Assembly: GCA_963676655.2 (NCBI GenBank)
Contig: CAXXKX010000002.1
Location: 806,001-870,000 of the forward strand
DNA length: 64,000 nt
Direction of reading: 5' to 3'
Origin: G963676655 sp963676655
GTDB lineage: Bacteria > Verrucomicrobiota > Lentisphaeria > Victivallales > Victivallaceae
Part shown: positions 36,193 through 45,344 of the stretch, in pieces
How the letters are laid out: each line of letters starts with the position of its first letter
Position numbering within the stretch: position 1 is the stretch's first letter
Program-made: the position numbers and the translations under genes
Notes under the pieces: model-generated
Database searches by the model: none
The model's input: the letters and a program-made list of their open reading frames with translations, nothing else
What the model was told of the DNA's origin: nothing

Positions 36193-37470
36193 TTAAATCA
36201 ACTTGATTTTGCCGCCGATTGACAGGACTTTTTCGACGATGTTTTCGTAGCCGCGTTCGATGACGTCGATGTTCTGGATGGTGCTTTCGCCTTTGGCGCA
36301 GAGGGCGGCGATCAGCAGAGCCATACCGGCGCGGATGTCGGGGCTGGATATGCTTGTGCCGCGCAGTTGCGACGGACCGTTGATAATGGCCCGGTGCGGA
36401 TCGCAGATAATGGCGTTGGCGCCCATGCCGATCAGCCGGTCGACAAAGTAGATGCGGCTTTCAAACATCTTTTCAAAAAACAGGATGGAACCTTCGGCCT
36501 GGGTCGCCGCGACGATGGTGCAGCTCATCATATCGCTGGGATATTGCGGCCAGGGGCCGTCCGATATAACCGGGATATGGTTGCCGAAATCCGGCTTGAC
36601 TTTCATGCGTTGTCCGCCCGGCAGGAACATTGAGTCGGGCTCAAGTTCGATTTCGATGCCGAGGCGTTCAAAGACGCGTCGGGTCATCCAGTAATGCCGT
36701 GGAACGGTGCCGGTCAGGCGCAGTTCGCCGCCGCAGGCGGCGCCGAGGGCCAGAAAACTGCCGGCCTCGATATGGTCACTGAACACGCAGCATTCAGTGC
36801 CGTGCATTTTTTCTGCCCCGATTATTGTCAATGTATTGGAGCCGAGACCGGTAATTTGCGCCCCCATGCCGCAGAGCATTTCACCCAGGTTGACGACGTG
36901 AGGTTCGGCCGCGGCGTTGCGGATAATGGTTTCGCCTTCCGCCACGGCGGCGGCGCATAATAGCTGTTCGGTCGCGGTTACGCTGGCTTCGTCCAGGAAC
37001 AGCTCGCGTCCCTGCGGGCGTTTTTTGCAGTAAAACTTGAAAGGCGAGGCGGTGGTATCGATTTCGAAACCGAGTCCTTTCAGACCGTAAAAATGACCGT
37101 CGAGACGGCGTCTGCCGATAACATCGCCGCCAGGCGGCCAGATTTCCGATTTGCCGGTACGGTAGGCCAGGGGGCCGGCAAACAGGATACTGGTCCGGAT
37201 GCGCGAACAAAGGTCGCGTGACAGCGAAGTTTCCTGTAATTTACCGGCGGTCACCTTGACGGTGCCGTTATTGAATTCAGCTTCGGCCCCGAGGTGACGC
37301 AAACCTTCCAGCATGGCGTGAACATCCAGAATGTCCGGGATGTTATGCAAAGTTACGGTTTCATCGGTCAGCAGAGTGGCCGCCAGCATCGGCAGGGCGG
37401 CATTTTTATTGCCGCTTATTTTGATTTCGCCTCGCAGCGAATTTTGTCCTTCAACTCGTAGATTATTCAT
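36193..37470 (-). CDS. murA: UDP-N-acetylglucosamine 1-carboxyvinyltransferase (MurA), Asp variant
   Basis: A 425-residue enzyme that transfers enolpyruvate from PEP to UDP-GlcNAc in the first committed step of peptidoglycan synthesis. The N-terminal ISGNKNAALP contains the conserved Lys22. The active-site loop reads PPGGDVIGRRRLDGH, with Asp116 at the position of the catalytic Cys (Cys115 in E. coli). Asp variants, as in Mycobacterium and Chlamydia, are active and insensitive to fosfomycin. C-terminal RGYENIVEKVLSIGG is also family-typical. The start overlaps the stop of a lipoprotein gene by 4 bp, an unusual operon partner for murA. A paralogous non-essential copy cannot be excluded. Confidence 0.93.
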   Translation of the reverse strand: MNNLRVEGQNSLRGEIKISGNKNAALPMLAATLLTDETVTLHNIPDILDVHAMLEGLRHLGAEAEFNNGTVKVTAGKLQETSLSRDLCSRIRTSILFAGPLAYRTGKSEIWPPGGDVIGRRRLDGHFYGLKGLGFEIDTTASPFKFYCKKRPQGRELFLDEASVTATEQLLCAAAVAEGETIIRNAAAEPHVVNLGEMLCGMGAQITGLGSNTLTIIGAEKMHGTECCVFSDHIEAGSFLALGAACGGELRLTGTVPRHYWMTRRVFERLGIEIELEPDSMFLPGGQRMKVKPDFGNHIPVISDGPWPQYPSDMMSCTIVAATQAEGSILFFEKMFESRIYFVDRLIGMGANAIICDPHRAIINGPSQLRGTSISSPDIRAGMALLIAALCAKGESTIQNIDVIERGYENIVEKVLSIGGKIKLI

Positions 37471-38723
37471 TTTTCAGGTTCGAAACGGATAATCTTTTTA
37501 ATTTTGATAATCGGGCCGGGAACCACACGGAAGCCGTTCCTGGCGATTTCGGCAAACATCCGGAATGTCCCTTCCTGCATTTTGGTCAGATCGGCCACTA
37601 CTGTGACCGGTTTATTCGGCTGCATGATCGGCAGCATTATTCTGGCTTCTCCGAATGTCGGGCCGTTGCCGGGGTCATTGATGTCCCTGATCTTGATTTG
37701 CAGCCATTGTGCTTCCTGAGGTTCCGCACAGCAGACTTTAAATTTGATTCTCAGGGTATCTTGTTCCATCTTGTAGCGATAGTTGATCGCGTAGCCGTTG
37801 ATGATGTCGGAAATCCCGAACATGCCTCCGAACAGCGCGATCTTGTATTTCCATTCGTGGGTTTCTCCAGACTCAATCGTGACCGGGTTCAGGATTACTT
37901 CCTGGGTCTGGATAAAATCATTATCTTTTTTGCCGCTCCAGGTATAGAATATTCCTTTGGGCATCAGGTCGTTTTTATTCAGGAGATAAGCGAACATGAG
38001 CGGCGAGGAGTGGGATATCCGGGCCGACCATGGACTGGAAGGGGCGACAAAACAGTTTTTCTTTTCCGCTTTACCAACTTTAACCAGTTTGTTATGATCA
38101 AGATTTATTACCTGAATTTTACCTACTTCCGCCACATTGGCTAGGCCTGGCAGATAAATATCGTCGTTTTTCGGCGTTGACATAGCTGGGATGGAGCGGA
38201 GACATAAAGTAAGGGGAAATGGCGATTTTCCGGTGTTTTTTGCTTTGACGTGGACTTTGATTTCGCTGGAGTTCCGTTCAAGGATAACGTCACGGGTCAG
38301 TTCGATGTTTTGTCCGCAATAATTCGCGGCGGTCAGCCTGATTCCGGCGCGGTTTGGATTATCATAAAGTATTTTAACGTTCATGTCGGAAATTTCTTTG
38401 GTGGATTCCCGAACGTTCCAGAACCATTCACAATGTCCGCTTTTATTGCTTGATATATTAGCCGGCAGCAAAGGATTGTCGCCTTCACGTTTTTCCTTGT
38501 AGGGATACATAACTTCACAATCCAGCGGCCGGTAAACCAGCGAAGCAATACGGCCGTTGGAGCTGGGGATAATGCCGACCCGGAGAAAATTATTATTCAA
38601 AAATATCGCATGCTGTCCGGATATTTCCCCTTCTTCAATCGCACACGGGGGCTTTATCGGAGTGGCGCATCCGCACAGAAGCACTGTGAACAACAACCCT
38701 GCAAACAAAGATAATAAACGCAT
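37467..38723 (-). CDS. lipoprotein of unknown function, mutarotase-like beta-sandwich
   Basis: A 418-residue protein with a lipobox signal peptide (LLFTVLLCGC, lipidated Cys about 19). The mature part has alternating beta strands; NNNFLRVGIIPSSNGRIASL near 47-67 resembles the start of galactose-mutarotase-like folds, and residues about 60-300 fit a large beta-sandwich. This structural impression is weak. TAAGGAGCG precedes the ATG. It is the first gene of a two-gene operon with murA, with a 4-bp overlap, so an envelope or carbohydrate-binding role is possible. Confidence 0.8.
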   Translation of the reverse strand: MRLLSLFAGLLFTVLLCGCATPIKPPCAIEEGEISGQHAIFLNNNFLRVGIIPSSNGRIASLVYRPLDCEVMYPYKEKREGDNPLLPANISSNKSGHCEWFWNVRESTKEISDMNVKILYDNPNRAGIRLTAANYCGQNIELTRDVILERNSSEIKVHVKAKNTGKSPFPLTLCLRSIPAMSTPKNDDIYLPGLANVAEVGKIQVINLDHNKLVKVGKAEKKNCFVAPSSPWSARISHSSPLMFAYLLNKNDLMPKGIFYTWSGKKDNDFIQTQEVILNPVTIESGETHEWKYKIALFGGMFGISDIINGYAINYRYKMEQDTLRIKFKVCCAEPQEAQWLQIKIRDINDPGNGPTFGEARIMLPIMQPNKPVTVVADLTKMQEGTFRMFAEIARNGFRVVPGPIIKIKKIIRFEPEK

Positions 38724-38838
38724 CTTACGCTCCTTAAAATAATATCAAAGTTAAGTAATATTATATCAGCACTGCCCTATTTTGCAAGGATGGAAAACAA
38801 TATACTTTACCGAATAAACTTAAAAAACGCATCAACAT

Positions 38839-40198
38839 TACTGTCCGGCAAACTTTTTTTAATAGCTACCTCCGATAAATTATTCGATGTTTATCGCCAA
38901 TAGTCCAGGCAGGTTGGAAAGATTTACACTCATGTAAGTCTTTCATGATTAATCTATAATGATTTATATAAAAACAATCCGTCCGACAATTTGAAAAACC
39001 TGCTTTAAGCATATATATTATCTCCAAACCAACCAAAAGGAGGACAGAAAATGGAAGCGCGAATGAAAGTTAATGGCAAAGGTTGCTACTACCACCTTTA
39101 TAACCGCATAGGCTGTATCAAAGGCGAACATCCGTTTTCCGATGCTGATAAAGAATACGGCTTCAAACTGCTTCGGTATCTTTGCGATTATTTTCTGATC
39201 GAGGTTATTTCAGCCGCCTGGATGGGCAATCATTTTCACCTTGTGGTTTACGCTCCAGGACCGGACGAATTGCCCCCACTCGAGGTCATTGTCAAACGCC
39301 ACAACGCCTATTACAAATCAATGAAAAAAATCTTCAAATTCGGCCCGCGAACCCCGGTCATCAGCCTTGAAAATAAAACGCAATGCCAGGAAATCGCCCT
39401 AAAAATGATCGATATCAGCCGCTTTATGTCGGCCTATCAAAGACAATTCACCTGCGTTTACAACGAAATCCGCAACCGCACCGGACAACTTTGGGGCGGA
39501 CGGTTCAAAAGCGTGATTCTCGAATGTGTACATGCCTTGGCTGCCTGCGTCACTTATGTCGAACTCAACCCGGTCCGGGCAGGTCTGAAAAACGATCCAG
39601 CAAACTACAATTTCACCACATGGGGACGTTATTGCAGGAGTGGAGAACACATGTTCTATAAGAATTTCGTCAAACACATGAAGCCGAACATTACGACTGG
39701 TGACACCTCTCAATGGACTGATGCCGAACTGTTTGCATTCTTCCGGGGCGAACTGGCACGGATCATTGCAGCAGAAAGTGGAGCATCGAGCGAAGAAATC
39801 TATGCCGCGCGTGACAAAGCCCGACAAAAAGAATCGATGCACGTGCGTTTTCTGCGACGCACTAGGCACTTTACTGAAGGAGCGATTTTAGGTTCAAAAC
39901 TCTTCATCCGCCAAACTGGAAGTCTGTTTGACGATCCAACGCGAATTCAGAAAAAACACCTCTCCCGAGGATCCAGCCCCTCCGGGATACTGTATTGTTT
40001 CAGAAAGTTATCAGAGTAACATAATTGTCCGGTAAACTTTTGGGGGCCTCACAAAAGTTTTATCACTAATTTGAGCATATAGCAAAGTTAAGATCAGCTT
40101 TTTGGCGGTAATTTATAGACCATTTTGTCAAATCTATATCCGTGGAACAAGATGTTTTTTCCATTCATGCTACTTTTTTCAATTTATGCCGGACAGTA
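38839..40198 (+). mobile_element. RAYT transposase unit with 12-bp inverted repeats
   Basis: TACTGTCCGGCA (38839-38850) and TGCCGGACAGTA (40187-40198) are perfect inverted repeats enclosing the Y1 transposase gene. Inside the right end, TTGTCCGGTAAACTTTTG (40025-40042) repeats the left-end sequence TGTCCGGCAAACTTTT in direct orientation. No clear target duplication is seen, as expected for tyrosine (HUH) transposases. Bases 38724-38838 are the promoter region of the lipoprotein gene. Confidence 0.65.
39051..40019 (+). CDS. REP-associated tyrosine transposase (Y1_Tnp/RAYT)
   Basis: A 322-residue single-domain HUH transposase. The HUH motif is in WMGNHFHLVV (near 57-66), and the conserved region SRFMSAYQRQFTCVYN (near 127-142) contains the candidate catalytic tyrosines. 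GQLWGGRFKSVILE and YVELNPVRAGL (near 173-183) are RAYT hallmarks. RAYT proteins nick and move REP palindromes. A strong ribosome binding site (AAAGGAGGA) precedes the ATG. The many REP-like palindromes in this window are plausible substrates, though the gene is itself bracketed by a different palindrome (TGCCGGACAGTA). Confidence 0.9.
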   Translation: MEARMKVNGKGCYYHLYNRIGCIKGEHPFSDADKEYGFKLLRYLCDYFLIEVISAAWMGNHFHLVVYAPGPDELPPLEVIVKRHNAYYKSMKKIFKFGPRTPVISLENKTQCQEIALKMIDISRFMSAYQRQFTCVYNEIRNRTGQLWGGRFKSVILECVHALAACVTYVELNPVRAGLKNDPANYNFTTWGRYCRSGEHMFYKNFVKHMKPNITTGDTSQWTDAELFAFFRGELARIIAAESGASSEEIYAARDKARQKESMHVRFLRRTRHFTEGAILGSKLFIRQTGSLFDDPTRIQKKHLSRGSSPSGILYCFRKLSE

Positions 40199-40251
40199 GG
40201 GACGCATTAAATAAAAATTACAGCCATCATGCGAATTGGATGACTGATATT

Positions 40252-40352
40252 GAACACTTCGAACATTGAACGTTTAATATCGAAGATCGAATAGTTTGAA
40301 TTATGGGGGAGTCGGGCTCCGAACAGCGAATGCATCGAACATCGAATGTTTT
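40252..40352. repeat. degenerate copy of the 38-bp repeat with CGAACATCGAATG motifs
   Basis: Contains CGAACATTGAACGTTTAATA, then GAGTCGGGCTCCGAACAGCGA, and CATCGAACATCGAATG. The same combination introduces the tandem array at 34446-34523. This suggests one composite repeat, here as a single decayed copy. The remainder of 40020-40367 has no gene. Confidence 0.6.
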
Positions 40353-40367
40353 ACGTCAGATTCAGGA

Positions 40368-41168
40368 TCATCGGATCTTAAACTCAACCGGAGGTTCGCC
40401 AAAATAGCGTTTGAACTTTTTCGAGAAATGGAATTCATCGTAGAACCCAAGGTCATAAGCAGTCTGTTTCACGGAATAACCGTTTTCAAGCAGATGTTTT
40501 GCCTTTGCCATTTTCTTTTGCATAATGTAGGTTTTCATTGATACTCCGAATTCCCGGGGAAAGTTTTGGGAGAGAAAAGAAGGGGAACGGTCAATCAGCC
40601 CGGCTGCCCGTGCCAGGGATATTTTTTCGGATAAATGTTCTGATATGAAATCTTCAACCCGTTCGGTCCAGGGTTTGTTCTGGTGTTTGATGATCTCATT
40701 TTCAATTATATACTCACCGATATGTTTTAACAGGTTGCCAATATCAAAGACTTGTTGTTCGGTCATCTTTCTTGTTCCGGAAAGCAGTTTTGCAGCGGTT
40801 GGCGAAGTATCTTCGTAATGCCGGTTGATATCCCGGAGCTGGCCGAAGACTATTGCCCCGAGATAATTGCCGCGTTTGTCGTAAAGCGGTACGATCCCTT
40901 CCAGCAATCCGGCGTGACAGTGATAGACATGGACCTGTCCGGTCTTCCTGGCTGTGACCAGATGATGATGGTCGCATTCAATACATTTTTGCTCGAATTC
41001 CGGATCTGATGAACGGAAATGATGACAGAACGGCGACATCTGTTTGATCTCGAAATCATCCATTTCACTTTCCTGCAGGTCAAAAAAAGTGATGCGAACA
41101 TCAACAACTTTGAACAGCAGGTTCATAATTTCGTTCATCTTTTCTGTTTGTACAGTATATTTCGGCAA
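40368..41168 (-). CDS. AraC-family regulator with PocR sensory domain
   Basis: A 266-residue transcription factor. Residues about 8-165 match a PocR ligand-binding domain, with its Cys/His set (CHHFRS, CIECDHHH, VYHCHAGL) and IVPLYDKRGNYLGAIVFGQL. Residues about 170-266 are the AraC double helix-turn-helix (EKISLARAAGLIDRSPSFLS and KQTAYDLGFYDEFHFSKKFK). PocR domains sense small metabolites such as diols. The start is TTG at 41166-41168, 7 bp after AAGGAGATA. It is divergent from the aldolase-isomerase-kinase operon and is its probable activator. Confidence 0.9.
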   Translation of the reverse strand: MPKYTVQTEKMNEIMNLLFKVVDVRITFFDLQESEMDDFEIKQMSPFCHHFRSSDPEFEQKCIECDHHHLVTARKTGQVHVYHCHAGLLEGIVPLYDKRGNYLGAIVFGQLRDINRHYEDTSPTAAKLLSGTRKMTEQQVFDIGNLLKHIGEYIIENEIIKHQNKPWTERVEDFISEHLSEKISLARAAGLIDRSPSFLSQNFPREFGVSMKTYIMQKKMAKAKHLLENGYSVKQTAYDLGFYDEFHFSKKFKRYFGEPPVEFKIR

Positions 41169-41320
41169 CTTTATCTCCTTCAGAATTATATTTTCGATAA
41201 AATAATATGTATTAAATTCTATTTAATGCAAGTTTTTACATGGAATAAATTATTCATCCATTCAATTCCGGTTTTCTCTGATGTACAATCCAGGCAGAAT
41301 CACTTAAACAGGAGAAGTAT

Positions 41321-42244
41321 ATGAAACAAGCAAGTACGTCGGAAATCATTGAAGCCGCCTGGCGCAAAGGAATAGTGGTGCCGGGATTCAACATCCCTTA
41401 TTTACCGATGATGGAACCGGTTGTCAGGGCTTTGCGGGATACCGGAAGCTTCGGTCTGATCATGGTGGCCCGGTTGGAATGGGAAAAATTCGAATCGAAA
41501 AGTCTGGAAGCGGTTAGCTTGGAATACCGGAAAGTCAAGGATGTCGAGCATACCCGCCTTCATCTGGACCATGTTCCGGTAATTGACGAAGATAATCTGG
41601 TTGTTGATTATGAAGAGGTAATTGCCCGGGCTTTGGATTGCGGTTACGAATCGGTTATGGTTGACGGTTCAAGGCTGCCGCTGCCGGAGAACATCGCCTG
41701 CACCCGGAAGATCGTCGAACTGGCGCACCGGTATGAGGTTCCGGTCGAAGCTGAACTTGGAGCGGTGTTGGGGCACGAGGCTGGTCCCATGCCTTCGTAT
41801 GACGAATTGTTTACCAGTAAAAAAGGGTTTACGTCCCCGGATGACGCCGAACGGTTTGTGGCGGAGAGCGGGGTTGACTGGCTGTCAGTGGCGATAGGGA
41901 ACATTCACGGCGCGATCTCAGCCACTAAAAAGCAGGAAAAGAAGATTGAAGCCAGAATTGACATTGAACATTTGTCGAGGATTAACCGGAAAGCCGGGGT
42001 TCCGCTGGTTCTACACGGCGGCACCGGTATTCGAACCGAGTACATACTAGCGGGAATTCAGCACGGGATTGCCAAGGTCAATGTTGCCACCGCCATTCGA
42101 CAGCCATATGAAAAAGCGCTGTCGCAAGGAGTGAAGTACGCGCAGGAAGCAGTGTATAACGCAATTATCAATATCATAAAAAATGAACTGAAAATTGAAA
42201 ATTCAGCCGGAGTTTTAATAAAAAAAGGAGTCTGCCATGTGTAA
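41321..42244 (+). CDS. class II fructose-bisphosphate aldolase family protein
   Basis: A 307-residue zinc aldolase of the FbaA/KbaY/GatY type, splitting a ketose (bis)phosphate into dihydroxyacetone phosphate and an aldehyde. Zinc-ligand and active-site segments are visible: LHLDHVP near 78-84, VEAELGAVLGHEAG near 137-150, GNIHGA near 184-189, VPLVLHGGTG near 223-232 and KVNVATAIR near 249-257. ACAGGAGAAG precedes the ATG. It is the first gene of a three-gene sugar operon (8-bp overlap with the next gene). The exact substrate is not one of the textbook cases by context alone. Confidence 0.92.
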   Translation: MKQASTSEIIEAAWRKGIVVPGFNIPYLPMMEPVVRALRDTGSFGLIMVARLEWEKFESKSLEAVSLEYRKVKDVEHTRLHLDHVPVIDEDNLVVDYEEVIARALDCGYESVMVDGSRLPLPENIACTRKIVELAHRYEVPVEAELGAVLGHEAGPMPSYDELFTSKKGFTSPDDAERFVAESGVDWLSVAIGNIHGAISATKKQEKKIEARIDIEHLSRINRKAGVPLVLHGGTGIRTEYILAGIQHGIAKVNVATAIRQPYEKALSQGVKYAQEAVYNAIINIIKNELKIENSAGVLIKKGVCHV

Positions 42245-43640
42245 AAAATCAACTTTTGCCTTGTTCTTCGGGAATCGTGGTTTTTTTCCGGAAGCATTAA
42301 TCGCTGAAGCCAGACAGGAAGTAAGTGAACGTCTGGAGGAGCTTGGACATGAATGTATTATGCTGGAAGCCGCAGCCACCCGCTACGGCGCGGTGGAGAC
42401 TCCGGCCGAAGGCGGGTTGTATGCGAAATTTCTTGAGGAAAACAAAGGCCGGTTTGACGGGATAATCCTGTGTTTGCCGAACTTTGGCGATGAAACCGGC
42501 GCAGTTGAGGCAATGAGAGATGCCGGTGTCCCGATCTTCATTCAGGCCTATCCGGATGAACTGGCTAAAATGGATTTTTCTTCGCGCCGTGACGCTTTTT
42601 GCGGCAAATTCTCGATTATGGACGTATTTACCCAGTACGGAATTCCTTTTACCGCCATGAAGCCCCATACCGTCCATCCATTATCAGCCGTGTATGCGGA
42701 GAATATTGCGATCTTCGATGCGGTTTGCCGGATTGTCAACGGAATGAAACGCATGACGGTCGGAGCGCTGGGAGCCCGTACCACTGCGTTCAAGACGGTG
42801 CGGTTTGATGAATTGACGCTGCAGAAATATGGTATTACCGTGGAGGCGCTGGATCTTTCCGAACTGATTTTCCGAACTGAACGCCTGCCGACTGATACGG
42901 ACGAATACAAACGGAAGGCGTCAACGCTGAAAAACTATACGAACTGGGATGGTGTGCCGGAAGCAAGCTTTATCAATCTAGCCAAACTCAGCGTGGTGAT
43001 TGACCGGATAATTGAGGAATACGGCATGGACGCGATTGCGCTCCGGTGCTGGCTGGAACTTGAGCAAACTTTACGGATTTCCCCGTGTGTTCTCCTGAGT
43101 GAATTGAATGACCGCGGTATTCCCGCAGCGTGTGAACTTGATGTTTGTAACGCCATCCCGATGTATGCCTTGAACCTGGCGACCGGTAAATCCCCGGCCT
43201 GCCTGGACTGGAACAACAATTACGGCGATGACGAGAATAAATGTATTTTGTTTCACTGCGGCCCGGTTGCACAGTCGCTGATGACCGCGAAAGGCCAGGT
43301 TATTGATCATCCGATGTTTGCCAAGGCGCTTGGAGCCGGCTGCGGTTTCGGCTGCAATGTCGGAAGGATTGCGCCCAATCCGTTTACCTTTGCCAGTTCG
43401 GTCACGTTTAACGGTAAATTACAATTCTATATTGGCGAAGGCGAGTTTACCGGAGATGCGATTCCGGCGGAGTTTTTCGGCTGTGCGGGCGTTGCGCGGA
43501 TAGATGATTTACAGGCTAAACTGAACAAACTCGGTTATGCCGGATATCGTCATCATGTCGCGGTCGCGCCGGGCACTGTCGCTGCCGCCATGCGTGAGGC
43601 GTTTTCCAGATATTTGAAATACGAAATTATGGATATCTGA
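42237..43640 (+). CDS. L-fucose/L-arabinose isomerase-family protein
   Basis: A 467-residue protein of the FucI-like fold, which interconverts aldoses and ketoses using a divalent metal. CELDVCNAIPMYAL (near 300-313) supplies the ExD-type metal ligands, and FHCGP (near 341) and a C-terminal His-rich YRHHVAV fit the family. It is shorter than classical L-fucose isomerase (about 590). It starts within the end of the aldolase gene (AAAGGAG before ATG) and is followed 2 bp later by the kinase. In such operons the isomerase acts first, then kinase, then aldolase. Confidence 0.88.
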   Translation: MCKKSTFALFFGNRGFFPEALIAEARQEVSERLEELGHECIMLEAAATRYGAVETPAEGGLYAKFLEENKGRFDGIILCLPNFGDETGAVEAMRDAGVPIFIQAYPDELAKMDFSSRRDAFCGKFSIMDVFTQYGIPFTAMKPHTVHPLSAVYAENIAIFDAVCRIVNGMKRMTVGALGARTTAFKTVRFDELTLQKYGITVEALDLSELIFRTERLPTDTDEYKRKASTLKNYTNWDGVPEASFINLAKLSVVIDRIIEEYGMDAIALRCWLELEQTLRISPCVLLSELNDRGIPAACELDVCNAIPMYALNLATGKSPACLDWNNNYGDDENKCILFHCGPVAQSLMTAKGQVIDHPMFAKALGAGCGFGCNVGRIAPNPFTFASSVTFNGKLQFYIGEGEFTGDAIPAEFFGCAGVARIDDLQAKLNKLGYAGYRHHVAVAPGTVAAAMREAFSRYLKYEIMDI

Positions 43641-43642
43641 CC

Positions 43643-45133
43643 ATGTCTTATCTGGGACTTGACATTGGCACCAGCGGCTGCAAGGCCGCGATCTTTGATG
43701 AAAACTGGAATTGTGTTTCCAGTTCATATCTGGCTTATCCGGTTCGTTCTCCCGAACCGGGATATGCCGAACTCGACTCAAATGAGGTGATTGAGAAGTG
43801 TTGTGAGGTAATCAGGAATGCGGTTAAACAGTCTTCCGGTTCAGAGGTTAGAGCAATGGCGATATCAAGCCAGGGTGAGGCATTTACCCCGGTTGGAGAA
43901 AACGGCGGGTATCTGGCTGATGCCATGATCTCTTCAGACTGCCGGGCGGCGGACTTGATTGACGACTGGAGCGATGAATTCGGCCGGGAAGAACTCTATC
44001 GCATAACCGGGCATTCGCCATCGGCGATGTTTACGCTTTTCAAGCTTATCTGGTTAAGGCGTAATCGACCTGATATCTGGAACCGGAGTAAGGCATTTTA
44101 CTGTTTTGAGGATCTGATGCACTACCGGTTGAGAGTCGAGCCGGCGATGGGGTGGCCGTTGGCCGGGAGAACAATGCTGTTCGATATCTGCGCCCATCGT
44201 TGGAACAAAGAGATATTAAGCAGGACTGGCTTGACTGAAGATCAATTGGCCCGGCCTCTGCCGAGCGGCAGCATTGCCGGGGTTATTCCCGAAGAAACTG
44301 CTTATGAGCTAGGCTTGCCGGGAGGGGTGAAACTTGTGTGCGGTGGGCATGATCAGACAATTTGCGCTCTCGGGTCAGGGGCCGTCGAGCCCGGTTCGGC
44401 AATGTATGCAACCGGTACGGTTGAGTGTATTTGCCCGGTACTTGCTGACAAAGTATTAAGTCAGGAATTACGAAAAAACAACCTTTGCTGCTATGATTAC
44501 AGTTTGCCGGGTAAATATACCACCGTGGCATATTCTCTCACAGGCGGTAATATTCTGCAGTGGTTCAAAGAACAGTTCGGACAAGGTGAGACGGAAACGG
44601 CCCGGATATATGATCGATTGCTGGATAATCTTCCGGACAAACCGACTGATTTATTGACACTGCCGTATTTCACGCCTTCCGGTACGCCGTATTTTGATAC
44701 GGATACTCCGGGTGCGATTCTTGGTCTCAGGATGACGACGACCCGATATGACATTCTTAAATCATTGCTTGAAGCGGTCTTGCTGGAAATGAAGTTGAAC
44801 CTTCAACTGCTGACGGAATCAGGCATGAAAATAGATAAACTTATCGCCACCGGCGGCGGCGCGACTCACGATAGCTGGCTGCAGCTTAAAGCCGACGTTT
44901 TAAACCGGCCAATCCTGCAAACCCGCATTAAAGAGGCGGGCTGCCACGGCGCGGCCGCTCTGGCACGCGCCGCCGATTTGAAAGTCGATATAAGTGAAAT
45001 ACTCCCGGTAACCGCACTCAAATGTTTTCAGCCCGACGCAGCCAGGGCTGCGATCTACAATCGGAAGTTCACCGAATACAAGGTGATGTACCTGTCAATG
45101 AAAAAGCTATATCAATGTTTTGTGAGCAGCTAA
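43643..45133 (+). CDS. FGGY-family carbohydrate kinase
   Basis: A 496-residue sugar kinase of the xylulokinase/glycerol kinase type. The N-terminal phosphate loop is YLGLDIGTSGCKAAIFDE (3-20). GYAELDSNEV, VCGGHDQTICALGSG (near 232-246; catalytic Asp in GGHDQ) and IATGGGATHDSWLQLKADVL (near 407-426) are family signatures. It should phosphorylate the ketose produced by the isomerase upstream, feeding the aldolase. Spacing of 2 bp from the isomerase stop implies one transcript. Which sugar (deoxyhexulose, pentulose or tetrulose) is open. Confidence 0.93.
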   Translation: MSYLGLDIGTSGCKAAIFDENWNCVSSSYLAYPVRSPEPGYAELDSNEVIEKCCEVIRNAVKQSSGSEVRAMAISSQGEAFTPVGENGGYLADAMISSDCRAADLIDDWSDEFGREELYRITGHSPSAMFTLFKLIWLRRNRPDIWNRSKAFYCFEDLMHYRLRVEPAMGWPLAGRTMLFDICAHRWNKEILSRTGLTEDQLARPLPSGSIAGVIPEETAYELGLPGGVKLVCGGHDQTICALGSGAVEPGSAMYATGTVECICPVLADKVLSQELRKNNLCCYDYSLPGKYTTVAYSLTGGNILQWFKEQFGQGETETARIYDRLLDNLPDKPTDLLTLPYFTPSGTPYFDTDTPGAILGLRMTTTRYDILKSLLEAVLLEMKLNLQLLTESGMKIDKLIATGGGATHDSWLQLKADVLNRPILQTRIKEAGCHGAAALARAADLKVDISEILPVTALKCFQPDAARAAIYNRKFTEYKVMYLSMKKLYQCFVSS

Positions 45134-45175
45134 GTAAAAATATTAAAGCGTTAATTAACTGGATTTAATTGGGGA

Positions 45176-45200
45176 CAGGTGGATTTACTTAAATCACCTG
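45176..45200. repeat. hairpin after the sugar operon
   Basis: CAGGTG-G-ATTTA paired with TAAATCACCTG, one-base bulge, preceded by AATTGGGGA. No T-run follows, so it is not a clear terminator. The AATTGGGGACAGGT phrase resembles REP-type sequences seen near RAYT genes in other bacteria (from memory; not checked). Confidence 0.45.
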
Positions 45201-45286
45201 ATTGTCGTTGAAATATAAAGCCTTAACAAACGTTCTAATGCTCTTACGTAATTTAAATATGTTTTTTTGCAATATTACCATTTTGT

Positions 45287-45341
45287 TTGACAGTTATTGC
45301 AATAAAGATTATATTAAAATAATTATAAACTATAAGGAGGT
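45287..45341 (+). promoter_or_regulatory. sigma-70 promoter and strong RBS for the secreted-protein gene
   Basis: TTGACA (45287-45292), 17 bp, TATATT (45310-45315), then AAGGAGGT at 45334-45341 and ATG at 45345. Confidence 0.75.
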
Positions 45342-45344
45342 AGA

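Noticed and set aside
36193..37470. Alternative call as AroA (EPSP synthase)
   Set aside because: The SGNKNAALP start, PPGGDVIG loop and RGYENIVEK end match MurA rather than AroA.
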